Of a stretch of DNA of 26,044 bases, positions 9,095 through 15,901 are shown piece after piece. Position 1 is the first letter of the stretch; each line of letters begins with the position of its first letter. Location: the IMG/VR virus record IMGVR_UViG_3300029922_002676, positions 1-26,044 of that record; one strand, written 5' to 3'. The position numbers were made by a program, and so were the translations under genes. The notes under the pieces are model-generated. The model was given only the letters and a program-made list of their open reading frames with translations, was not told where the DNA came from and made no database searches. The stretch is from a virus.

Positions 9095-10051
9095 TCAGGC
9101 CGCCGCCACCGCAAAATACGCCCCCCTCACCCCGCTCGTCAGCGTCGGGGTCGCCAGCCACGCCACCTCCCCCTGCCGCAGCGCCGCGATCCCCCATGCC
9201 TGCTTCTGCTCCACCAGCGCCGCCCCGTACAAAGTCAACGGCGTGGACCCGTCCGCCCCCGTGACCGTCAGCGTCGCCCCGTTCGCCGCCCGGCTCCCCC
9301 CGCGCGCCGCCCCCGTCCCCTGCGCGTACAACGCGCTCAGAATGTTCTGCCGCGTCTGTCCCAGCGGAATCCCCCGCACCAGTCCCCCGACCGTCTTGAT
9401 CCGCTTGTTATACAGCCCGTATCGCGCCGGCACATCCTCCTCAAACGTCACCACCGGCTGGAACGTCAGCCCGTCATAAAAATCCGTGGCCGTGGCGAAC
9501 CCCGTCACACTGCCCCACGTCAGCGTGTAATTCTGCGTGATAATCCCCGCGTTCGTGAACCCGCTGTCCGCAAACGTCCCGCCCGTGTTCGCCTGCGTCA
9601 CCAGGCTGTTCGCCGCGCTCCAGTCATCGCCACTGCCGCGAATCGCCAGAAACGTCGCCGGCCCCAGCAGCGTCTTCCCCGGATGAAAATACATCTCCGG
9701 CATCTTCTCCAGCGCCACACTCGTGTAAATGTCCAGGCTCGCGTCCTGCCCGTGCACGCTCGCCGTCACATCTGTGTCCGTGAAAATGCCGCTCCCGATC
9801 GTCGGGTTCCCATAGGGAAACAGCAGACCCGCAATCGCCGTCGTCAGCCGCCCTTCCGGCGTGATATGAATCCGGTAATACAGCTCCTGGTCCCGTTTGT
9901 CCGTCAGCCCCAGGCCCGCCGCGCCCGTGTCCACGCCCGCATACATCAACTCCTGTTCGATGTGCGTGCCCGGTTTGGCATACAAACTCACCGGCGTGCC
10001 CGAATTATAAACCAGCCGCGCCGGTACCCGTTGAATTGAACTCCGTAACAT
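9095..10051 (-). CDS. Probable major tail (tube) protein
   Basis: A 318-residue protein starting at ATG 10051. It is rich in Gly, Ala, Thr and Tyr, with alternating beta segments and no membrane segment or signal, consistent with a tube-forming or structural tail protein. It comes straight after the gp37-like connector gene, where Mu-like phages have the tail sheath followed by the tube. Only one gene of this kind is present here and nothing resembles a sheath, so the tail would be non-contractile. The C-terminal third (TLTVTGADGSTPLTLYG) may be a separate surface-exposed beta domain. The call is by position and composition. Its coding strand is strongly G-rich at third positions. Confidence 0.5.
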   Translation of the reverse strand: MLRSSIQRVPARLVYNSGTPVSLYAKPGTHIEQELMYAGVDTGAAGLGLTDKRDQELYYRIHITPEGRLTTAIAGLLFPYGNPTIGSGIFTDTDVTASVHGQDASLDIYTSVALEKMPEMYFHPGKTLLGPATFLAIRGSGDDWSAANSLVTQANTGGTFADSGFTNAGIITQNYTLTWGSVTGFATATDFYDGLTFQPVVTFEEDVPARYGLYNKRIKTVGGLVRGIPLGQTRQNILSALYAQGTGAARGGSRAANGATLTVTGADGSTPLTLYGAALVEQKQAWGIAALRQGEVAWLATPTLTSGVRGAYFAVAAA

Positions 10052-10139
10052 AATGTTTTATTTGGTTGATGGTTTTTGCTTTTAAATTGCGCCCGGTGGC
10101 TCACCGGTCTTTGTTCTCTTCGTTTCCTTCTGTAAAAAA
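10052..10139. repeat. Junction repeat with CTTTGTTCTCTTCGTTTCC core
   Basis: This gap holds a pyrimidine-rich CTTTGTTCTCTTCGTTTCC segment, preceded by a small CCGGTG/CACCGG hairpin. It lies immediately 3' of the connector gene's stop on the minus strand. I take it as another dispersed host repeat. Confidence 0.35.
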
Positions 10140-10895
10140 TCAGGTGAAATTAATCGCCGCCGTGTCACTCCCCAGATACTGCACCCCGGCCGCAAAGCCG
10201 CGCGCCCGCACCGGGCCGCCGGTCGCCACCGTAAAAGGCCCGGTATACAGCACCGCCGTCGCATTCCCGCTCCACGGATGCGAATTGTCCAGCGTGTAAT
10301 AAATCGCCGTCGCCCCCGCGCAACTGATCGACACCGTCTGCGGCGCCGCCCCGCCATTCCCCTCGCCATCATTGGGCGTGATCTGCGGTCGCGGCAGTTT
10401 GATCAACGGGACCGCATCCGCCTCGCTCGCGTAAAAACTCACTCGCCCGCCGCGCAAGTTCGTGTCCGCTCCCATGGTGAAATGTGCGATTACCGGATTC
10501 CCCGGCGTCAGCGCCTGCGTGAACCCCACCGGCGTGTACAGCTTCAGCACCTTCGCCATCCGCGCCGCATAGACCCGCAATGGCACCCCCGTCCCGCGCG
10601 GACCATGATTCACCACCACATTCTCCACCAACTGCACCGTGATCGGCAGCTTCAGCGGCCCTTGTGGTAAATTCACATATTCATCCTCCGCCGATTCAAT
10701 CGGCAGCACCAGATACCCCGCCCCGAATTTGCCATCCGCGCCCGCCGCCAGGGCCGCTGTCGTCTTCGCCGCCAGCACCGCCTCCGTCGCCCCCGGTTCC
10801 ACCAGCACCCCCGGCCGCGCCGCCAGAAACGCATCCGCCTGGAGACACCCCAGAATATCCGCCTGAATCAACGGCCAAAGATCCGTGTATTGCAT
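10140..10895 (-). CDS. gp37-like tail completion protein with C-terminal chitobiase-type domain
   Basis: Started at ATG 10895 (251 residues), because the short upstream extension lies in AT-rich repeat. Residues 1-165 resemble phage tail-terminator/completion proteins: an N-terminal helix (LWPLIQADI), then beta segments with ITVQLVENVVVN and a final strand. Position after a gp36-like gene matches Mu gp37. Residues about 185-245 read YYTLDNSHPWSG, an LYTGPF segment and VRARGF, the signature spacing of the CHB_HEX_C_1 domain (chitobiase / beta-hexosaminidase C-terminal, Ig-like). Such domains are common on secreted proteins but unexpected on a tail terminator. The linker around 170-185 is Gly, Asn and Pro-rich. 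The N-terminal assignment is inferred from position; the C-terminal motif is directly visible. Confidence 0.6.
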   Translation of the reverse strand: MQYTDLWPLIQADILGCLQADAFLAARPGVLVEPGATEAVLAAKTTAALAAGADGKFGAGYLVLPIESAEDEYVNLPQGPLKLPITVQLVENVVVNHGPRGTGVPLRVYAARMAKVLKLYTPVGFTQALTPGNPVIAHFTMGADTNLRGGRVSFYASEADAVPLIKLPRPQITPNDGEGNGGAAPQTVSISCAGATAIYYTLDNSHPWSGNATAVLYTGPFTVATGGPVRARGFAAGVQYLGSDTAAINFT

Positions 10896-10927
10896 AAAAT
10901 TAAAAACCAAGTGTTTCGCTATTGTTT

Positions 10928-10983
10928 ATTGAAGTTTGATGGTTCTCTGAATTTTGAAGTTTGGATTTTGAATTTTAAGTTTG
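10928..10983. repeat. AT-rich TTTGAAG-type dispersed repeat overlapping a gene end
   Basis: The copy reads GAAGTTTGATGGTTCTCTG, then TTTTGAAGTTTGG and TTTTGAATTTTAAG. The stop codon of the gp36-like gene (10975-10977, minus strand) is inside it, so the last residues of that protein are encoded by the repeat. Confidence 0.75.
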
Positions 10984-11403
10984 CCCCAACCCATCAAAAC
11001 TCCTTGTCTCCACCCACCGTCCCCGCCGCGCCAGCCCCACCGCCCCCGGCCGGCTGGCCTTGCGGCGCGCGATCTGCAAAAAATACGCCTCCGCCTCGTC
11101 ATGCGCCGTCTTGCGCTCCGCCGTTTGCAGCCCCTGGCCCGTGGGCAAGGCCAGCAGATACTTCCAGCGCACCAGCGCGATCGCCCGGTTCTTCTCCCCC
11201 GGTGGCACCGTCCCCGCATCCACCGCATCCACCAGCCGCCCGCCATCCTCGTACGCCTGGTAAATTTGGTTCACCACCAGCGCAATAATCGCCGGCAGCG
11301 AAGTGCTCGAGGTGTCGCCCTTCGCGGCATCGCAGGCCGCCGTCTCGCTGTCATTAAACTGCGCCAGCACATCCGTCGTGGTAAGCGTGATCCAGGGAAT
11401 CAT
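10975..11403 (-). CDS. gp36-like head-tail connector protein
   Basis: A 142-residue protein starting at ATG 11403. The N-terminus (MIPWITLTTTDVLAQFND) and the helical body with a conserved-looking RAIALVRWKYLLALP stretch match the look of phage gp36/DUF1320-type connector proteins, which sit on the portal and join head to tail. The gene order capsid, connector, tail completion, tail tube is as in Mu-like phages. The last residues derive from the AT-rich repeat that supplies the stop codon, so the C-terminus may have been altered. No start-site Shine-Dalgarno is visible. Confidence 0.6.
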   Translation of the reverse strand: MIPWITLTTTDVLAQFNDSETAACDAAKGDTSSTSLPAIIALVVNQIYQAYEDGGRLVDAVDAGTVPPGEKNRAIALVRWKYLLALPTGQGLQTAERKTAHDEAEAYFLQIARRKASRPGAVGLARRGRWVETRSFDGLGQT

Positions 11404-11427
11404 AAAATAAAATACATTGGTTTGTTT

Positions 11428-11468
11428 GAGGCGCGGGGCCCGGCCTCTAGCCCCGCGCCCCGCGCCTC
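11428..11468. repeat. GC-rich inverted repeat (12-bp perfect arms)
   Basis: GAGGCGCGGGGC at 11428-11439 is mirrored exactly by GCCCCGCGCCTC at 11457-11468. Similar GC-rich GCCCCGCGCCTCGCG-type text occurs at about 12041-12075 and 13173-13200, so this is a dispersed family. In the minus-strand transcript it forms a very stable stem between the secreted protein gene and the gp36-like gene. No T-run follows, so an ordinary terminator is unlikely; attenuation or RNA processing is possible. Confidence 0.6.
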
Positions 11469-11477
11469 GTGCCTGTC

Positions 11478-11999
11478 TTAAGGCGTCACCACCGCGTCGA
11501 TTTCAATTTGGAAACCCGGCGCGTTGCTGCAAGTCGTGCTCAACTTGCTGCCCTTGAAGAGCACCGTCGAATCCGAGTACGGCCACTCCAGATTCGTGAA
11601 GGTCACCAGCGTGTTCGTCCCCGCCAGCGGAATCGTCCAGCTAAACGGCGCGCCCGTCGTGTAGATCAGGTTCGTGCCCAGCAGGCTGTTCGTGTACCCC
11701 GCGCCCGAGCCCGGACTGAAGTCCACGTTCAACGTCACGCTGCCATTCAGCGCCGTCGTGTTGGTCGTCACCACCGTCGCCCAGAGGCCCGGCCGGTGGA
11801 ACCCCGAGTAATTCAGGAAGTTCGTCCCCACGAACACATTCGTGAGCGACTGGTTGTTCGTCAGCGTGCCCGCATACAACGGCACCGGCCGCGGCAACAC
11901 ATAAGCGCCAGTCTGCGCCGAAGCATTAATCCCGCCCAGCAGCCCGCCCAAGCCCGCTGCCAGGACTAGGTGCTTGAATATTGAAGTTTTAATTTTCAT
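11478..11999 (-). CDS. Secreted protein of unknown function within the head module
   Basis: I start the 173-residue protein at ATG 11999. An in-frame upstream ATG at 12056 would put 19 repeat-encoded residues in front of a clear signal peptide: Lys-rich n-region, hydrophobic core LVLAAGLGGLLGG, and an ASA-type cleavage site before Gln. The mature part is rich in Asn, Thr, Leu and Gly and looks like beta sandwich, with two cysteines at most. It lies between the major capsid gene and the gp36-like connector gene, 80 bp after the capsid gene, and is read in the same direction. In Mu this slot holds a small virion or head protein. A Sec signal here is unexpected. I do not recognise the family. 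Confidence 0.65.
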   Translation of the reverse strand: MKIKTSIFKHLVLAAGLGGLLGGINASAQTGAYVLPRPVPLYAGTLTNNQSLTNVFVGTNFLNYSGFHRPGLWATVVTTNTTALNGSVTLNVDFSPGSGAGYTNSLLGTNLIYTTGAPFSWTIPLAGTNTLVTFTNLEWPYSDSTVLFKGSKLSTTCSNAPGFQIEIDAVVTP

Positions 12000-12079
12000 T
12001 GAATAGTGATTGTTGGTTTTTGAAGTTTGCCAACGGATCGTTGCCCCAAGCCTCATGCCCCGGGCCCCGAGCCTGGGCT

Positions 12080-13129
12080 TTAGTTAACTGCGATGATTTG
12101 GATGCCGCTCGTATGCTGCGCGTGAATCAGTTCATAGTTCTCCACCGTCAGCGCGACTTTCTTCACGCCCAGGTCCGTCACGTACACCGCGTACTCGCCG
12201 CTGCCGTGATTGCCGTTGAAGACATGGCGCACGATGTTCGAGGGATCCATCGGACCCGCGTCCTTGATCCCCGTGAAGAGCAGCACATTCTGGCCGATGA
12301 TTTCCTGCTTCGCCGTCGCCGTGCTCTGGTAGCGCTCCGCGTTCACCAGCACATTCGGCACCCCCAGCGCCACCGCCAGTTGCTCCTCCGTGTACGCCGC
12401 CGCCCGCGCCAGCGCCCCGGCGTTTAGTTCACTTTCGTAGGCATTCGCGCGTTTCAAATGCGCCTTGTCGCCGTACGCCACGTTCTGCGGATAAAAGCCC
12501 GTGCTGTCCGCAATGCTCAGAATCCGCGACTTCAGGTCCAGGTCCGGATTGCTCGAATTGTCCCACACCGTGCTCGCCGTCACCGCGGCGCTCTGGTAGA
12601 TCGCCATCGTTTCCAGAATCGTGGCGCGGTTGAGAATGTCGATCAGCCACTTCGTGTGCAGTTGCTGCCACTCGGGCTTGGACTTGATTTCGTCGCGATC
12701 CAGAATCACCGAGAGGCCGCGGTTAAAACCTTGCAGATCGCTCTTGGTGACCGTGCGCTGCCGGATTTCCGGGAAGTCAGCCAGCAGCCCGCGCTTCACT
12801 TTCGTGTAATCCACCGTTTCCCACGGCTCGAATTCCGTGTACGTCGAGAGCCGGAAAATCCGGCTGTCCGTCGGGCGGGGCGGCGCGAGGAAATCGCGCA
12901 GTTTCACCAGGCCGTTGCCCACCATGCTGTCATAGCTGGCCGCGAAGAGGGTGAGGTCTGTGATTGGTTCGGCCGTGCGCAGGATGGAATCGTTCGCCAG
13001 GCAGACCATGCCGGGCTGGAGGTTGTGATAATCATTCGCCAGGGCCACCCCCTGCGAATGGAGCGAGCGATGCAGCGCCTCGTTGTTTAAGGCAATCGCC
13101 CGCGGTGTCGGTGTTGGTATTTGGCTCAT
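12080..13129 (-). CDS. Major capsid protein (HK97-fold type)
   Basis: A 349-residue protein starting at ATG 13129. Size, position after protease, scaffold and capsid-cement genes, and composition fit the HK97-fold major capsid proteins, possibly of the group called capsid protein E. Features seen include an N-terminal helical arm, a central segment with many charged residues (VKRGLLADFPEIRQRTVTKS), a helix (ARAAAYTEEQLAVALGV) that ends in VPNVLV, and a C-terminal beta part ending in IQIIAVN. That helix followed by a V-N-V pattern is typical of the spine helix and A-domain entry of this family. No signal peptide. The product would form the shell after cleavage or release of scaffold. Confidence 0.8.
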   Translation of the reverse strand: MSQIPTPTPRAIALNNEALHRSLHSQGVALANDYHNLQPGMVCLANDSILRTAEPITDLTLFAASYDSMVGNGLVKLRDFLAPPRPTDSRIFRLSTYTEFEPWETVDYTKVKRGLLADFPEIRQRTVTKSDLQGFNRGLSVILDRDEIKSKPEWQQLHTKWLIDILNRATILETMAIYQSAAVTASTVWDNSSNPDLDLKSRILSIADSTGFYPQNVAYGDKAHLKRANAYESELNAGALARAAAYTEEQLAVALGVPNVLVNAERYQSTATAKQEIIGQNVLLFTGIKDAGPMDPSNIVRHVFNGNHGSGEYAVYVTDLGVKKVALTVENYELIHAQHTSGIQIIAVN

Positions 13130-13213
13130 ATTTATTTGGGTTTTTGGATTTTGGAATTTCAGTTTAAGTTATTTGGCCCCGCGCCTCGCGCCCCGGGCCT
13201 TCCGCCTTTTTTC
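13130..13213. repeat. Junction repeat, AT-rich plus GC-rich CCCGCGCCTCGCG text
   Basis: The gap before the capsid gene contains TTTTTGGATTTTGGAATTTC, of the AT-rich family, followed by GGCCCCGCGCCTCGCGCCCC, of the family seen at 11428-11468. Nothing else is evident. Confidence 0.5.
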
Positions 13214-13780
13214 TCAACTCGGGTTGGTCGGGAACGTCAGCGTCGTCCCCGTGAGCACCACCTGGTAGGGGTCGAAGGGCACGTAGGGCACTTCGCCGGT
13301 GCTGCTGGTCGTGGGCATGCTCGCCGCGGCGCGGCCCACCACCCAGTAGGTGCCGTTGACGGTCACGGTGGTGATGTCCTGCACCCGCCCGGCAGCGGCG
13401 GCGATGAGCAGTTTGTCGATCGTCACCGTGGTGCCCGCCACCGCCACGCCCAGTTCCAGCCCCGGCCGCGCGCCCAAACGGCGGACGTTGAAGGGATCAG
13501 ACGGATTCAGCGGCGCATCACTGGAGGGCCCCAGCGGGATGGTTGCTCCCGAGGCGATGTCGCCGTACTGGTAGCCGCTGGCGCCGCGCTGCACCAGCAG
13601 GTAACGGCCGGGCCAGGGATTGCTGACATTGTAAACCGAGGCCGGGTCGAGCAGCAGGGTTTCAATGCCGTTTTCGTTGAACATCCCGAGGGCATTCGCC
13701 AGCGGGACCGGACGGGGACACGGGGACAGCCGCCGGCCAATCGCCGTCAGCATTCGACTAATGAGGGTGCTTTTATTCAT
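13214..13780 (-). CDS. Putative capsid decoration (cement) protein
   Basis: A 188-residue protein starting at ATG 13780. The middle and C-terminal part (GRVQDITTVTVNGTYWVVGRA) has the look of DUF2190-type capsid cement proteins, in which a short beta domain with a conserved V-G-x-A turn sits on the outside of the shell. It is longer than usual (about 110 residues for the family), with an N-terminal extension. The gene lies between the scaffold/coiled-coil gene and the major capsid gene, exactly where decoration proteins occur. A 232-bp gap rich in inverted repeat separates it from the upstream gene. Confidence 0.6.
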   Translation of the reverse strand: MNKSTLISRMLTAIGRRLSPCPRPVPLANALGMFNENGIETLLLDPASVYNVSNPWPGRYLLVQRGASGYQYGDIASGATIPLGPSSDAPLNPSDPFNVRRLGARPGLELGVAVAGTTVTIDKLLIAAAAGRVQDITTVTVNGTYWVVGRAAASMPTTSSTGEVPYVPFDPYQVVLTGTTLTFPTNPS

Positions 13781-13815
13781 TCGTTTGTTTGGTTGTGAGG
13801 TTTGGTTTTTTTTCT

Positions 13816-13983
13816 AACCACGGATGGACACGGATAAACACGGATTCAAAAGATTGCTGGAGGAGACGACCTGGGGAGTCTCTAAATAAATCCCTGAAAC
13901 AGAAAACCAGTGAGACTCGCCACCTCGTCTCCTGCTGATAAAAATAAATCCGCATCCGTGTTCATTCGTGTCCATCCGAGGTT
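13816..13983. repeat. 168-bp long inverted repeat between scaffold-type and capsid-cement genes
   Basis: The left arm (13816-13882) begins AACCACGGATGGACACGG; the right arm (13912-13983) is its imperfect reverse complement and ends in CCGAGGTT. Both arms also share the inner GGAGACGA and GAGTCTC segments, giving about 70-bp arms around a 29-bp loop. A third, partial copy of the outer part lies inverted at about 20627-20690. In the minus-strand transcript this forms a long hairpin between the morphogenesis genes and the capsid genes. It is a dispersed repeat family rather than a gene. Confidence 0.8.
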
Positions 13984-14012
13984 TAAATTTTGTTTTGGTT
14001 GGTTGCGGTGGC

Positions 14013-14306
14013 CTACTTCGCGTTTCGGCTTTTCGCCTTCCCGCTGTCCGCTTTGCTTTGATCGTATTGCTTCTGCCGTTCGATCACCGCCAGGGCCTGG
14101 TCACGCGCGAGGCCGATGGCCATTTTGGCGGCCACCAATTTCTCCGTCGCCGCGCGTTCCTGGTCGGCGGTTTCATAGGCGGCCAGCCGCCGGTTCGCCG
14201 CCGCCAGTTCCGCCGTCAGCCGCCTGATCTTCGCCGCCTCCGTCTCCGGTTTCGCGGTGGCGTTGTCTGCCTGGGCATCAGGCACTAGTAAAACAGGTTG
14301 TCTCAT
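14013..14306 (-). CDS. Small coiled-coil protein
   Basis: I start the 97-residue protein at ATG 14306; the upstream in-frame extension to 14402 would be encoded by the AT-rich repeat and the protease end. Residues about 25-60 (AAKIRRLTAELAAANRRLAA) form a strong heptad-like coiled coil and the C-terminus is Lys-rich. It follows the protease/scaffold gene. It could be an accessory scaffold or an assembly helper; no family is recognised. Confidence 0.55.
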   Translation of the reverse strand: MRQPVLLVPDAQADNATAKPETEAAKIRRLTAELAAANRRLAAYETADQERAATEKLVAAKMAIGLARDQALAVIERQKQYDQSKADSGKAKSRNAK

Positions 14307-14362
14307 ATTGAATTTTGGAGGTTGATTATTCTTTGGATGTTGGAGGTTAAATTTTAAAGTTT
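14307..14362. repeat. AT-rich TTTGAAG-type dispersed repeat
   Basis: The segment GTTGATTATTCTTTGGATGT is close to the copy at 25248-25284 outside the phage cluster. It fills the gap between the protease and the small coiled-coil gene. Confidence 0.65.
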
Positions 14363-15870
14363 CAAAATTGCTTCGGCAGCAATTTTGCCGCCAGCCCCGC
14401 ATACCTCGGCAGGGTCATGATGTTGTTATGCGCCCGCGCCGGATTCTGCCCGGTGGCGATGAGTTCGGCCTGGAAGGCCTGGTTGTATTCGTTCTGGAGT
14501 TGTTGCTGCTCGTTGGGCAGACCGGCGTTTTGCTTGCCGCTCTGGACCTCCTGGCCCGCGGTCTTCACCACCGTCGCCCCGCCGAGCAACCCCCGGGCCG
14601 CCAGTTCAAAGTCGGGGCTGTTGGCAAGGGTCGTGATGTGCGCGTCCCGCTGCGCCACCGTCGCCTTGCCGCGTTGGATGGCCAGGTCGGTTATGGCTTC
14701 CGCCCGGCCCTGGCGCTCGGCGTAACGCGCGCTCTTTTCATTGGTCAGCGCGGTGGCGGCGTCGATGGCCTGCTCACGGAACTGGTCGCGCTCGGTTTCC
14801 AGCGCCGTGAGGCGGTCGTTCAGGGTCTGGCGTTCATTCCCCAGCGTTGCGACGCTGGCGGTGGTGGTGGTGTGCAGTCGCTGGAGCGCTTCCAGGATCT
14901 GGGTTTCGGTGGGATTTTCGGCGTTGGCCAGGGCCGCGCCCTGGGCCAGCAGCCAGCCGGTGATTAATTTCATGTCAGATGGTTGGGGGTGTTCGGTTGC
15001 TTCCTCGTTAAGTTGGATCGCGACGCCGTCGAGGGACCCAACGCCGGATAAATTTGCCAATGCCTCCGTCCGTACTGCGCCCGCATGGAGGCTTGAAGTT
15101 TGAAGCTTCTCTGAAGTTTGAATATTGGATTTTGAATTTTCCGAATTGGCCAGCGATTCCACTCCCGAAATATTCGGAAACGGCGTGAGCGCCACGGAAA
15201 TCAATTTGAACGGCCGGCAGCGGATGGCATCAGCCAGGCCCGGGACGCGAGGCTCGGGGCGCGCGGCGTTTTGAATCGGCCGCACATACCAGAAGCTGCT
15301 GGGGAATTTCCAGCCGGCCGCCACGGCGGCTGCGCCGTCGGCGTCCAGGGCGAAATGCGCCTCGAGGCCGCGCGGGGTTTTGCGGATTTGATCCACCACG
15401 CCGATTTTGATTTTTTCGCCGCCGCCGGAGATGGCCTGCGGGTCCACCTCGGCCAGGTCGCCGTGACCCTTGTAAACGGGCACCCCGATGAAGGCGCGCT
15501 TGAGCCGGCCGAAGAGCGAATTTTCTTTCGCCAGCAAAGCCTCGGCGGCGGCGTCATCCAGCACCTGGAGAAAGCGTTGTTCGCACACCCGGCCGCCTTC
15601 GCGATAGACGCGGGTCTTGGGCCATTCGCCGTAGGGAGCAATGAGGCACCAGCCGTCCTCGGCCAAGGCCAGGGTGTTGTCCAGGGACCAGCGGCTCACA
15701 TCGGCAGCCGGGGAACCAGCGAGGCTGTTCGCCAGCGCGACGGCGTTGCCGCTTTTGGAGTGCGGCAACAAGTTGCCGCTTTGGGACTCGGCGACATGTC
15801 CCCTGGTTCTAAAGCGCGGACATGTCCGCGCACTCCAAAATGTTTGGTTCGATCGTTTGAGGGTATTCAT
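14362..15870 (-). CDS. Mu I-like prohead protease with C-terminal scaffold
   Basis: A 502-residue protein starting at ATG 15870. Residues about 70-235 carry the Mu-like protease pattern: WCLIAPYGEWP, then IGVVDQIRKTPRGLEAHFAL, the AGWKFPSSFWYVRP segment, and LISVALTPFP, which corresponds to the active-site region of Mu gpI. Residues about 330-440 are helical and rich in Gln, Glu, Arg and Ala, as in internal scaffold (in Mu the scaffold, Z, is the C-terminal part of I). Two repeats are translated in frame: the 88-bp palindromic element at residues 11-39 and an AT-rich repeat at residues about 243-260, between protease and scaffold parts. The N-terminal 45 residues are therefore probably not part of the fold. 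The gene starts 31 bp after the portal gene, leaving no room for a MuF-type minor head gene. Confidence 0.8.
   Translation of the reverse strand: MNTLKRSNQTFWSARTCPRFRTRGHVAESQSGNLLPHSKSGNAVALANSLAGSPAADVSRWSLDNTLALAEDGWCLIAPYGEWPKTRVYREGGRVCEQRFLQVLDDAAAEALLAKENSLFGRLKRAFIGVPVYKGHGDLAEVDPQAISGGGEKIKIGVVDQIRKTPRGLEAHFALDADGAAAVAAGWKFPSSFWYVRPIQNAARPEPRVPGLADAIRCRPFKLISVALTPFPNISGVESLANSENSKSNIQTSEKLQTSSLHAGAVRTEALANLSGVGSLDGVAIQLNEEATEHPQPSDMKLITGWLLAQGAALANAENPTETQILEALQRLHTTTTASVATLGNERQTLNDRLTALETERDQFREQAIDAATALTNEKSARYAERQGRAEAITDLAIQRGKATVAQRDAHITTLANSPDFELAARGLLGGATVVKTAGQEVQSGKQNAGLPNEQQQLQNEYNQAFQAELIATGQNPARAHNNIMTLPRYAGLAAKLLPKQF
14363..14387. other. Perfect stem-loop over the protease stop codon
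   Basis: CAAAATTGCT (14363-14372) and AGCAATTTTG (14378-14387) are exact reverse complements with a 5-base loop. The element includes the last codons and most of the TGA stop of the protease gene. The downstream sequence on the minus strand (AAACTTTAAAATTT) is AT-rich but lacks a solid T-run, so it is at best a weak terminator. Confidence 0.6.
15091..15142. repeat. AT-rich repeat translated in frame inside the protease/scaffold gene
   Basis: The plus-strand core is GCTTGAAGTTTGAAGCTTCT followed by CTGAAGTTTGAATATTGGA. On the coding strand it reads NSKSNIQTSEKLQTSS. It aligns closely with the copy in the portal gene at 16302-16347. Confidence 0.85.
15753..15840. repeat. 88-bp palindromic repeat, copy 1 (inside the protease gene)
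   Basis: The ends TTTTGGAGTGCG (15753-15764) and CGCACTCCAAAA (15829-15840) are perfect 12-bp inverted repeats. Inside are a GCGGCA/TGCCGC hairpin and a GCGGACATGTCCGC palindrome, with a degenerate middle arm. The length and ends match copy 2 at 20535-20622 exactly. Here it is translated as residues 11-39 of the protease. Confidence 0.9.
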
Positions 15871-15901
15871 TGCTTGGTTCGCGTGGTGATGGTTTTCGTT
15901 T

